A stretch of DNA of 64,000 nt, from contig NC_035176.2 in assembly GCF_001659605.2 (NCBI RefSeq), forward strand, positions 33,536,716 to 33,600,715, written 5' to 3'. This document shows, piece by piece, positions 26,717 through 38,127 of the stretch. The translations under genes were made by a program, and so were the position numbers. The number at the start of each line of letters is the position of its first letter. Position 1 is the first letter of the stretch. The notes under the pieces were generated by a model. It was given only the letters and a program-made list of their open reading frames with translations, was not told the origin of the DNA and made no database searches. This stretch comes from Manihot esculenta (Eukaryota > Streptophyta > Magnoliopsida > Malpighiales > Euphorbiaceae).

Positions 26717-29003
26717 TGTAACATCCCAAAAATAAAATAATAAATAAATAAAAAGAATAAGAAAATAAAAGAAAAAGAGAAGAAAAAAAAAGAGAAGATA
26801 AATAAAATTTTAATTTAAAAAGCAAGTGTCACTTAGCTAGCCACTTAAGCAAATCATTCTTTAAAAAAAAAAAAAAGAGAAAAGAAAGAAAATAAGAAGA
26901 AAAGACTAGAAGAGAAAAAGAAACACTTTTCTCATTTTCTCTCCTGCTTTCCATTTTCTCTCCTGCCGTGAACCTAAGAGGAATACCATTTTTTTTATTT
27001 TTTTCTATACCAAAATTTTTCCAAATTTCCGTCTCCAATCAATTACCCATCTTCTCCCTAACACATTTTCAAAGTAGAATTTGAGGAAAAGAAGAGAAAT
27101 CAAAGAGAAAATTCCAGGTTGAGGAAGAGTGAATAGTAACCAAGGGTTTAGAAATTTAAGGGTATGTTAGGGATTTTGATGTAGTAATATTTCTTATCAT
27201 TTTATGTGAATATGTATGAAGAATATTGTATTAATATGATCTTTTTGTTTATTTTTTTTTTATCATGAAGAAGAAGTGGAAGGGAAGAGTGGAAATTCTA
27301 AAGGAAAAGGAAAAGGAAAAAAAGATTAGAAAATTTTAAGGTTTGTGCTCAATGTTATTTGAATAAATTCAAGAATTTGTTATTTATGTTCTATGTGAAA
27401 ATTTTACTACTCTAATAGGAATAAACCAAGTGAATAATAGTTTAGTTATATTGTATAGTCAAAGTTTGAGAAATAATAGATTTAATAAATAGAAAATATG
27501 TAAAATGAATATGTAATTTAACCAAAACTTAAAGTTATGGATCAAATGAAATGACTCTATATTCTTTGATAGAAATATAATTTGGTTAGATATAGTGACA
27601 ATAAAAAAATTTAATAGACTAAAAAAAAAGAACAAAGATATTAGATTAGAGAATAAAAAAATAGAAATTAAAGGAATAAGAAAAGTGAGATATAGTGTAA
27701 ATATGATGTTTAAAAATAATAAGAATAATATAAGATAAAAATAGAAATTCAAAAAAAAAGAAGAAAAATAAAATAAGGTATATTGTGATAAATAGAAAAA
27801 AAGAATATTATATTAGAAAAAAAATAAAAAGAATAATAATTAATTAATTAAGGATTAAATTATGAACTTGTAATTTATGTAGTTGAATTACATTAATAGA
27901 TTTACATGATATGATAATGTTTAAAAGCACAGTTGTAATATGATAAAGTATTATAGTTAGAATAATATTGAAAGTTTTTATCCCCTGTTTTAATGTATAA
28001 ATTATTTAAAATCTGACCCTAGTAAGTTTGGTGGGAATTGTGAGTTAGTTTAAGGGTGTGGCATGCATATACAGATCTTGCAGTACTGCACTACAGTTAA
28101 ACTGATTTTTGGGATACAATGAGGTACTTACAGTTATAGGCTCGGCTTTTGAGCCATACAGTTATTTGGCACTTTGTGCCCTACAAATATAACTTCTTTA
28201 TCTGACTTAACAATCCCATTTAAATTTATAGGGGCCAAAAAGAAAATTAAAAAAAAAATATTAAAAGAAAACAAAACTTTTTACATGAAGAAAAAGAAAA
28301 AGACTATGAAGTTGAAATTTGTATATATGTGAAATAATAATATGATTTAGAATTGTTTCAAATTATTTGCTATATAGTTTATTGTTATTTGTTGATTTAT
28401 TGTTGATAAATGAATTTTGATTTAAATGTTTTATTTAAAAAAAGAAGAAGTTGAGCACCACTAAGCAATTTGCTTAGCGCGTAGGAATTTATTTTTCCTC
28501 GCGCAGGTTGTGGATCCGAGTAGCTATAGATCAAGATCTGCATCAACCCAGGCAGAGTTATATCATTATCTATCTTGGGGTATATTTTGTAAATTTTCAT
28601 ATGAATTTGATTTTGAAAATCTGGCATGTACATAACGTTTTAGAGATAAAATTATATCTGGTTGGTTTTAGATATATTGGAAGATTTTAATTTTGATGTA
28701 AATATGGGTTATTAGTATAAGTTTTATGTTGAGATTAATGAGATGATTAATGAAGTGTTTGATCTAAGTTGAAATTGTGTTGATGTTAAAAGAAGTTTGG
28801 AGGTTAATGTTGAAGTTTATAGAAGTGTGTTATTATTATTCACAGGTGGAATTAAGCTCATATTTCAGGGGAAACTCTGCCGGATTTTAAGAAAAAAAAA
28901 AGTCATGAATTACATGATATAACTGATAGGAAAAATAAGAGAACTGTTACAAAATGTGATATCTCCAACTCGGTTAATTAAATGACTGGGTAGAGGTGTT
29001 ACA
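26717..29003. mobile_element. Large solo LTR (about 2.29 kb), Gypsy-type ends
   Basis: It starts TGTAACATCCC and ends GAGGTGTTACA, the inverted TGTAACA/TGTTACA ends common in plant Gypsy (Tekay/Del-like) LTRs. Comparison with uninterrupted copy A (rev. comp. of 53.8-53.9 kb) shows exactly where it entered. Flanks are TTATC on the left and TGACC on the right, so an original 5-bp duplication would now have two mismatches. No internal domain or second LTR is present, so it is probably left over after LTR-LTR recombination. Confidence 0.72.
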
Positions 29004-31756
29004 TGACCACTAAAACTTGAACTACCTTTATCATCTCCTTGACACAATATAGCCTTATTCAACTTGTAGCGAATCTTGGCGAATCCTTCTATGAAATCGG
29101 TGTCCCACTTTCAAAAAAACTCACTCAACACTCTCTTCCTCTTTTGTACGTTTTACGGTCCTTCCCTTCATAAGCTCTGGTATTTTCTTGTTCTCTACAT
29201 GAGAATGTAGTGTACCCAAATGCCTACAAAAAGATGCACATTACACACAAAATATCAACACTAAAAACTGGCATTTTCTTGTTGAAACCTTATGAGCAGT
29301 AAAAATCTACTGAAAATAACTATTAAGATTGACTATATATGAAGCAACTAATACCATCATTATGACTCAAAGCTAAAAAATTACTAGAAGATACTCCATT
29401 TATTATACTGCTTTCATCGTAACTCACAACATCAACTTGCCTCATCAACTTGCCTCAAGCAACCTGTGCTTCTTGACCTATTTCGGTCCTCCTCCACGTT
29501 GGTCCACTTGTGAAAACTTTTATTTGGCCATAGGGTCTCTTTCATACTCAACCACAAAAGTAGGACTAAACTCGTTTTTTTAATAATACACATTATTTTC
29601 CAATTCCTTCTAAAGGAAGTTATACACTATATGTTCATAATATTTGTTAGCACAAACTTGTCAAGTCCCACCTCACATGGAACCTGACTTAATAATACAT
29701 ATAATATCTCAGAATAAATGAATAAATAAATAAATAAAGATAAAGAATGATGTCAGGAAACACCATAAACATTATACTCATTCGATGCGAGAGGGTTTTC
29801 TCTCATTAAATTCCATTTTCTCGTACTGAATTATCATTTAGGATCTCAATCTCTCATCACTACCTTGAGCATCACACTCTTTTGACTAGTTCAATGGTCC
29901 TCACTTTTGTCAGTTTCCCCTTATCTTCCTTCTTCCTTTTGTCATAGGATGAGTGAATTATTGGTTTTCGCAACACTGCTGCACCCAACGACATTTGATA
30001 CAACTCTCGTGTCAATATTACCCTACATTTCTCTTGGTTGCCTAGTCAAAATGTTTATTTACCTAAAAAAAATGAACATGTGCTCAACAATCATGGTTGG
30101 TTGACACTATCATACACTATTTGATACTCTTGTAATTGTTGTTTTCTTTTTATTCTCTCTGGACTTCCACCTATTCCACTTTTTAACTCATTTTCATCAT
30201 TGTGAAACCTAGTCTTGGTTTTCAATTTTTTTTGTAGGATGCACCCTTCCTATTCAGATGCTCGTTCTCCGTATTCTTGTAAAAGATATGTTTGAGAGAT
30301 GAGGCAACTACCACCTTTGATTTATTACCATTTCATCCATAATAGTGTTTAATATGAGTATCTAAAAAACTTTTATTGTGCGCTAACAACACTGCACAAC
30401 ATAACAAGAATTATAAAAGCAATAACTTGCTCACTAGTTATGCATAAAGATCAAATAATTCATAAAAGAAGATCATAACAGTTGATAACTTCTTTACTCA
30501 TTTATCATAATTATCACATTTATTATTATTTTTTTTCACCTACGTACAGATAGACAATACTCCGTCGAATGCCACTCTTATTGAGTTTACTCCTGCACCA
30601 CCTCGTGCTGGATAGCCACTAGTTTCTTCTTCACTGCTTTTGACTACCTCTCATTTATCAAGGAACAATTATTGGTCGAAACAAAGATAACTCGTATCAT
30701 TTTGGGAGACGCCACATCTATTGACGTATTGGGTTCACTAAAAGGAGAAATTATGAAATCCACCTTGCCTTTCGATGTCTTCAATTGGGCGAGTTCGTCA
30801 AAGGACATGCTCACATTAATCCATGCACTAAAGTTGTCTATTTTATCTTTATTTCCTCATATCATCCACGTCAATTTTAGTCGTGATTCTAACAATTGTG
30901 TAAATAGTTCACGAACCTTATATTTGTGCCCGCTTTATAGCGTCAACTCTGATATACATGACAATGTGCAACGATATGCTGTTCTATACTAACTTCAATT
31001 CTTGTTTCTTCTCTTAGAGTCCTCAAGAAGACTTTAAAGATCTCCTCCTCCATTCCATGTCCCTTATTTGACACAACACTCCCAAAAATATTTCAATCAT
31101 GCTTGATCTCTTCACACAAACAATACTACCTTAGGTAAGGAAGAACAAGAAAGCACAAACAACCTAGAGTTGACAACTCTGTGATTTATACTTTATATTC
31201 CCTACTCCCTTACTCAATTTTCCTTATAAGGTCCTTCAAGTCCCTCGAAACATTTCCGCACAAGCAATTTGTAGAATAATATAGCTTTCTTCATAGAGAA
31301 CACTTCATAATGCTTAGTTGTGCTACTTTTATGTCACCTTGTTTACCACATTTCAGACCACTCCCTCACTTACTACTTTGGCCCATCTTCTTGGGCGGCT
31401 ATCAGTGGGATATCGAGAGTTGAATATCTCTTTAACTCCTTGGTAATATAACCAACTCAATCTTGGTCACCCTTTGCTTTACACCATATTCCTCTAGGTT
31501 TCAACCTTCTTCAGAAAGGTTTTAAGCTCGGTCATGTCTCTTGAATTTGTTGTCACAATCCACATACTCATTTCATATCCCCCTTTTCTCATGTAAACTG
31601 TGAACATTCTCTATCCATAAGATTTTACACTTCCATTCTTCGAATAGAGTTAGTTTTATAGTTTGACCACATAAATGTTGTTCTTTATATGTCTGCACAG
31701 TCACAATTCTCAATAATATTAATAAATAAGTTCATATTGAATACAAAATTATTTAC

Positions 31757-31916
31757 CTCCATTCCACGACAAGGATTAAGGTTCTGGGATTTTACTCTTG
31801 CCTACTTCATAGGCATTAGCTCATAATTCACGCCATTGATAATTGCTCCTCTGGTTCACTTCTGAAGTATTGCTTATAGTCTCTCCTATGTCATATTTAA
31901 CATTTTCGCACCATTC
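31757..31916 (-). other. 160-bp exon-like block in copy B, with stop codons
   Basis: On the minus strand this block is preceded by TTTTTGCAG and followed by GTAAATAA, as an exon would be. It is the exact-length counterpart of 50741-50900 in copy A. Here the frame is broken: CGA has become TGA and CAA has become TAA, as expected from cytosine deamination. Confidence 0.5.
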
Positions 31917-33294
31917 CTGCAAAAATACATGAGAGGCCTCTGCCTCCATTCTGTCTTAGGAGGCCTCTTGCCTCAATTTTGTCTCAAGAGGCCTTTTTGC
32001 CTCAATTTGAGTGAAACGGTCTCGGGATTCTCAATTAGCTTCAAGCTCTACTGGCTTATCCTCCCTCTTATCACTATATTTTGAGGTCATTACTCTCTCT
32101 CCAAGGGTCACTAAAAGGGAGTATGTAGCACCTAGTCATTACCCTCTCTCCAGAAGACATCTCAAATGGAGTGTGCAACACTAGGTCATTACCTCTCTCC
32201 CAATGGTGTCTCTAGTGGAGCGTGCAACACCTCTAGTTGATATGACCGCTATAGCCAGAATGCTTACGCTACTATTCGTGCTACTACTCCTTGTAGCTTT
32301 TCAATTGGGAGGTCACTGCCTCCCCTTTCATCATTTTACACTCAAGATCACCCCACCGAGTGTCATTCGCATGAAAAAGGTTTTGGGTGGCCTCAATCTC
32401 CAGACAATTTGGCTATCACCACCAACAACATTCATTTTCCCTCTCTAGTGCCTCAAGGCACTCATAAACGAAATCAATCTCCAACGCCCTCCCCTCATGG
32501 GTGGCATAGACATTCAACAACGCAACAAGGTTCTCAACCCTTCTCTCAAGGGCCTTCATGTTTGTGTCAAACTTCATCATGCTTCCACACCTCTGCTTTC
32601 CAAGTTACCCAATTGGGCGTCACGAGAATGTTTCAGGCATTGGGAGGCTGTAACGACCCGAAAATCGGACCGCTACCGGCGCTAGGATCCAGATCGGCAT
32701 AAAGCCGCCGGGACCCGTAGCAAGCCTGACATACCTCCTGTAAGCCTGTTTAATCCCATACATGATCAACAACATACATAAAAAATCAAAACTTTTCTTT
32801 TTATTCATTCATTCTCTCATACACCCAAACTCAACCTGTGCATGCACTATACATAATCATAAACATTGACCCCTCTTTGGGATCTCATCAAGGCCCCAAT
32901 GGGTGACATAACATGTGTTGAGTTGGTTTACATAAACATCATAAAGCATCTAAGATCATGTATTAAAAAGGAATAACAACATTCTATGGTCAAGCACACT
33001 TCTAACATCCATGAACATCATTACATTACATTTCTATACTGTACTTAAACATAACATCTCAACATTTTTCATGTCCACGCTATCTATTACATAACCAAGA
33101 CTTCATTACTCTTGCTGACCTCCTGGTCTACCCTGTAGCTGCAAACCTGGGGGTTAAGGGAGAGGGGTGAGCTATAAAGCCCAGTGAGCAGAATAATAAA
33201 ACATTTAACACACATGATAACATGGAATGCATCACTTCACAATCATATCACATCAAGGATGAATTTGTCACCATTAGTCCTCTACATGGTCCAA

Positions 33295-33445
33295 CTGTGC
33301 CAGGGGCGTAGAATGGGTCTCACTGGTCTTTCTCTTACATAACATAACATAACATAACATTCCGACTGTGCCAGGGGCGTAGATGGGCCTCACTGGTCTT
33401 TCTCTTACATGGTGCCAGGGGCGTAGAATGGGCCTCACTGGTCTT
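33295..33445. repeat. Three-unit minisatellite with an (AACAT)4 insert
   Basis: A unit beginning GTGCCAGGGGCGTAGA and ending CTTTCTCTTACAT recurs at about 33297, 33368 and 33412, the last one shortened. Four AACAT pentamers at 33341-33360 separate units one and two. Confidence 0.85.
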
Positions 33446-33848
33446 CCGTACCGTATCATCATCATATCGTAACATACGAGGACTAAGGGACCATTCAACA
33501 TTCATCCGCATCATCAACATATTATGCAATGCAACATATTCGTGAGTTCTAATGCAAACACCCTATTATATCTCATGGCATTCATGATGCGTGAATCATG
33601 CTAAAACTGATTTATTTACTTTAAAGCATAAAGAGTTATTCCACTCACCTCTGGCTAGCTCTGACAGACACAGAAGCAGCTGAACTCACTGCTGGGGTCC
33701 TCGGTTCCTCGGGTCCGAACCTACACAGGTGGACTCAAATGAGGGACCAAACATACATGATCATGACTCTAAAATACTCCCCAAAAATCCCCTAAAAACA
33801 CCTCAAAACTTCCATGGAAAACATGCAAAGGAAGACTGAACAGGGCAC

Positions 33849-34085
33849 TTTCGGCGGCAGGTTCGGCGGCCAAAAGTCCCTCCAGAGCCGAAAGTCAGGC
33901 AGGTTCGGCGGCACCTTCGGCGGCCAAAACTCCCAGACAGAGACGAAACTCATGCATGTTCAGCGGCACTTTCGGCGACTGAAACTGCCCTCCAGAGACG
34001 AAAGTCCTCTTTCGGGGGCAGGGTTCGGCAGCCGAAAGGCTTGCCTCCCAGGCAGGTTCGGCGGCCGAAAGTCCTTCAGCTGCCG
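33849..34085. repeat. Cluster of TTCGGCGGC / GCCGAAAG motifs
   Basis: TTCGGCGGC or close variants recur at least six times in 240 bp (for example at 33850, 33862, 33904 and 33916), alternating with CCGAAAG. They form many short inverted pairs. The cluster lies inside the solo LTR, and one more copy lies at about 34678. Confidence 0.75.
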
Positions 34086-35305
34086 AACCTGGTTTCTGCC
34101 AAAAGGGCAGAAACTCGGCTCTTTATGCACAATAGCCTCCCATTTCCATTCAAACATGCATAAACCTGATCTACAACATGCATACTCAAGCATACAAGCT
34201 CCTAAGGGTTTCAACTATCTTAAACCCCAACTACAACACATCAAGCAACCACAAACATCATACATTGCTCAAAGACTTCACATAACCCATAAAACCAACC
34301 AAAACCTAAACATGCATTTCTACCCTATAGATCAACTTAAAACTTGTTTAAAACATGCAATGAGCTCAAGATCGACTCTTACCTCTTGAAGATCGAGAGC
34401 AAGAAGACCTAAACTTGGAAACCAAAGGAAAAGAGCTCCTGTGTCTTCCAAGCTTCAAAACTTGCTCAAATGCTCAAAATCTTCAAAATAAAGTGAAAAC
34501 TCATGAAAATCTCGAAAGATCTGAAAGAAGAACTCAAAAATTGGTGAGGGACGGCGGAGAGCTCACCTTGGCCGAAAATGGGGAGAAAAGCTCGCCCATT
34601 TCGGCTAAGGGACCCCTTTATAGGTGGTTGGCCAGGCCACATTCGGGAGCTGAACGTGCCTCCGCATGCATGCCATGTTCGGCGGCCGAACCTGCATCTT
34701 CCTCCAAGGCTATTTTCATTTAAAATTTCAACTTCCTTTTCACTTAAAATCATAAAATACATTAAAACATTTTATAAAAACATGGTTTCTCCCTTCTAGA
34801 GGTTTCCGACATCCGAGATCCCATCGGACGGTAGGGATTCCGATACCGGAGTCTAGCCGGGTATTACAGAGGCCTCAAGCTCTGTTGGCCTACCCTTTCC
34901 CTGAAATCGCTCACTAGGACTTTGGGTGGCCTCATTCTCTATTGGCACACCCTCACCTCTACTCTTCTTGGCAGGATCTTAGATGGCCTCAAGCTCATTC
35001 GGCGTAGCCTCACCCCCATTTCTCTTAATAGGATATTCGGTGGTCTCAGACTCTTTTGGCACACCCTCACTTCCAAAGAATCTTGGCTACCACAACCAGA
35101 AGATATTCATTTTTCTCTTCCAGGTCTGCATTCTTCTTTTCTAGTGCCTCAATGTGCTTATCTCATTGCTCAAAAGCAAGGGACATCTCTTCTTGGGTTA
35201 GGCACTCATTTACCCAATCCAACAACTCTTCAACCCTTTTCTCTAGGGCATCCACTCGTGACTTTCATTTCGTCATTCCTTTATATTGCTCGCAGATCTT
35301 TCTTT

Positions 35306-35316
35306 CTCTGATACCA
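35306..35316 (-). promoter_or_regulatory. Primer binding site of copy B (initiator-Met tRNA type)
   Basis: On the minus strand TGGTATCAGAG lies just inside the 5' LTR. It matches the complement of the initiator methionine tRNA 3' end, as in copy A. Confidence 0.8.
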
Positions 35317-35318
35317 AT

Positions 35319-35946
35319 TGTCACGGTTTTAGATTTTAGCACTTACCTGGAACCGTGCGGCACTTGGTTTGAATGCCTTCAAGCCAAGCCATCCTTTAGG
35401 ATCACTCGATATTCTGTGAATATGAACAACTTAATTAGTCAAGGTTATATAAGCGAACAACGAAGCCAACATACTGCATTTAATTAGAAGCCTCACCATA
35501 GACTCGATAAATAAGAAATGAACATGAGAATTCATGAACAAACTACTTATTTTATTTCAGGGGCAATATAATAATTATAAATTATCATTGACCCGATTAT
35601 TATAACAAATTCTCACCTCCCTTATAAATAGTTGGATAGTCTACAAGTAGTGAAGGCACAACTCAGGAACTCTATAGGCCTACGATAGCCAACTGGACCC
35701 AGCTTTCGCTGGTGGCCAATTAGTCACTCCCCCTAAAGAGTTTTAGAAATAACTAAGTTTGTGGAATGAGAAGATATCAACATGTATTGACACCCCCAAA
35801 ATAAATACATAGAAAGGAATTACAATAAATTATCTTGCTCCTTATTTTCCAACTAATTTCTACTAATTTATTCCAATATTACTTTCTAAGAATTTCAATG
35901 TTGAAAAATTATGATTTTAGTTCCTGAAAACTCTATGACATTGACA
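35319..35946 (-). repeat. 5' LTR of copy B (628 bp)
   Basis: It begins TGTCACGGTTTTAG and ends CTCTATGACATTGACA in plus-strand reading. These are the reverse complements of the end and start of copy A's LTR. It aligns along its whole length with the 54410-55042 LTR. Confidence 0.88.
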
Positions 35947-38127
35947 CCAAATAGGGGAGTATATGAGCAGAAGATAAACGATATTATCTGATTCAATTGA
36001 AGCCACACGATCTCCATTTTCCGATCAAATTTGCTATATAAATATGGCAGTTACTATCACATGGGTTGGTATCTCCGAGGAGCGATGATAGACAATTGAT
36101 GAGGGAGGATGGGATGACTAATTATAATAAGACCATTTTGTTATTGTGGTTGTGGATGGTCAATTCAAACTGTTGCTGCAAATGATCGAATTTTGAACAA
36201 AAACTTGAACTTCCCTCCACTTCTCCGTAAAACACTCCACTTTCCTGCCTTAATTGGATCTGCCTTTTCTTCTGCATTGAATGCATTTTCTTTCACACTC
36301 GTTTGTACTCTGTTTGAGAGGAGCAGGGTACCAAAATAAGGTCTATATTCTTTTTATTGCTTGGAATGCCTATAATGTTTTTATGGTAATTAAAATTTAA
36401 CACTCTATATGAAGGTAAAATAGGTTTTAAAGGTAAATTTTCTCAACCACCAAATTGAAGGTTTTTGAAAGTGATTTAAAACCTCTACAAACTTTTCAAC
36501 CTCTAGACAAGGGCCAAATGTCAAAAAAAGAGATGTTGGTTTTCATTTATGGATTTATGTTTTCAGGGAAAAAAAAATAATTATGAATTTATGATATCAG
36601 TGATTTGCAGTGGGCCATCTAGATTTTGACTGCTATGTGTATGGGTCTGGAGAGAACTAACTGCGGGCTTAACGCTTAATTCACCCCCAACAAGTCAAAG
36701 ATTTGTTGCTGAGCTCGGGCCATTCCCAATTGGGCTACACCGACCTCACGCGATGAATTCCATTTAAAGAGAACTTGAATCGGAATCGAACTTCATTAAT
36801 TTTCTATTTAATTAGACAACTTTTGAATTAAATTAAAGTTAATAATTAACTAAGTTTAAATTAAAATTTTTTGTTTTTAAAATATTAACTATTAAAATTG
36901 ATTAAATTAGATAAAATCAAATTGAATAAAATTTGAACAGAACAAATAATTTAGACTAAAAAACTCCGTAAATCAATTTTTAGTTTATAACCTTTAAAAT
37001 TAAAAGCATCAGTCCAATTTTAGCGTAATCTAAACCGAACTGTGAATGCCTGAGCCTCTTCATAATCATTGATCTTTTATTGAGTGATCATTTTTTCCCC
37101 TGACTGCAGGGAAGTTGATTCTAGAACTTTCCCGTGACATTGAGTGTTATACTTGTTAATTTCCCCAATCATTATAGACGTAAAGCATGTGAATTTGGGG
37201 CCGATCCAGGTTTCATAATTGGAATGCAATAATTTCATTTCCTTCATCCCTCTATATTTATTTAGCTTTCAGATTAGAATAGGAAAATTTAATTTGAGAA
37301 AATTCCATTAATTACTTACTATATCTGATAAGCAGTAATTAATCAAGTTTAACTTGGCCACTTTTACCTTAAACTATCAAGAATCATATCTTAAATGCCC
37401 TGCATGGAAGCCACGTGCATAGCAAATGCTCCATTTGATAGCCACGTTAGAGCAAAACTCAAGTCACACCTACATTACATGTTCTAACTTAAATTATAGT
37501 AAATAATTAAAAAAAAAAAAAAAACGCCCTTTTCTTTCCTACTAAGTTAGATCCATACATAATTCAGATGCTATTGTACTGAGACAATTTTATTATTGAA
37601 AAAGGCAAGTACAATTAGCAGAGACAAGCTCTCGCCTTACTGTCAAGCACTTTGGTATTTCTACATCAGAAAATGCAAAAAAGCGCTGTAAAATTCTCTT
37701 TCACTTTCTCTCTCTAAAGATTTTAGGGTTTTTCTTTCTCTTTCTGAATCCAATACTCACCGATTCAGATTCTTACACTGTTGTTCTCCTTTTCAGCTCG
37801 ATTGCTCTCGCCGGGTCAAACTCGATCCTTCAAGCTCTGTACTAACTTTGACATCCATTTTCAAGTGAGTTTTCCCACACATTTTCCTATCTACTTCAAC
37901 CATACATCTTATTTTTTATTTTTTATTTTTTTAGTTGTGGATTTTAGCATCAGTTTTGTATTTTCTTCTTCTTGTTTTTTGGTTTGGTTTGAATTGGTGA
38001 AGAGTATAGAAATGAAGATTTGTTCTTATACAAGTCCAGGTTGATTTGAGCAATTCTTCTATCGGCCAACATCAGTGTCTCAATTGAGCGAGATTATAGC
38101 CCAAAGCTGCGATTTTTGTGAGTTGGA
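35947..38127. other. Intergenic region and spliced 5' leader of EXO70
   Basis: From 35947 to about 37600 I see no gene. From about 37700 the sequence is CT-rich, as in a plant leader. A plausible 5' UTR intron runs from a GTGAGT donor at about 37866 to a TCCAG acceptor ending at 38039. Confidence 0.5.

Larger units (their letters stand above)
32649..34868. mobile_element. Solo LTR (2220 bp) with perfect target duplication GAGGC
   Basis: It begins TGTAACGACCCGAAAATCGG and ends CCGGGTATTACA. It is flanked by GAGGC at 32644-32648 and GAGGC at 34869-34873. The interior contains a short minisatellite and a GGCGGC/GCCGAAAG motif cluster. There is no coding domain. The ends indicate a Gypsy-type LTR different from the one at 26.7 kb. 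Confidence 0.9.
25846..35946 (-). mobile_element. Old LTR retrotransposon, copy B of the family (minus orientation, broken by two insertions)
   Basis: The internal sequence is the reverse complement of the interior of the element at 48.7-55.0 kb. Matches include the blocks near 32.2-32.6 kb versus 50.05-50.35 kb, 31.76-31.92 kb versus 50.74-50.90 kb, and 26.2 kb versus 54.35 kb. Its 5' LTR is on the right and a deleted 3' LTR on the left. Removing the two inserted solo LTRs leaves about 4.6 kb of interior, close to copy A's 4.4 kb. I see no gag, protease, reverse transcriptase or integrase motif, so it looks non-autonomous. No flanking target duplication is visible, which fits age or rearrangement. 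Confidence 0.85.

Noticed and set aside
29907..30104. Frame shared with 52623-52862 (MSELLVFATLL / MSEFFIFTTLL)
   Set aside because: The similarity is simply copy B matching copy A at the DNA level. The reading is antisense to the element and shows frame drift, so coding selection is not supported.
33814..34389. 191-codon open frame on the plus strand
   Set aside because: It is made of the TTCGGCGGC repeat field and lies wholly inside a solo LTR; the Gly/Arg-rich translation is repeat-derived.
34922..35487. Open frames resembling a small protein right of the solo LTR
   Set aside because: They are antisense readings of the LTR element's 5' interior and LTR; the same sequence in copy A is not open in that frame.
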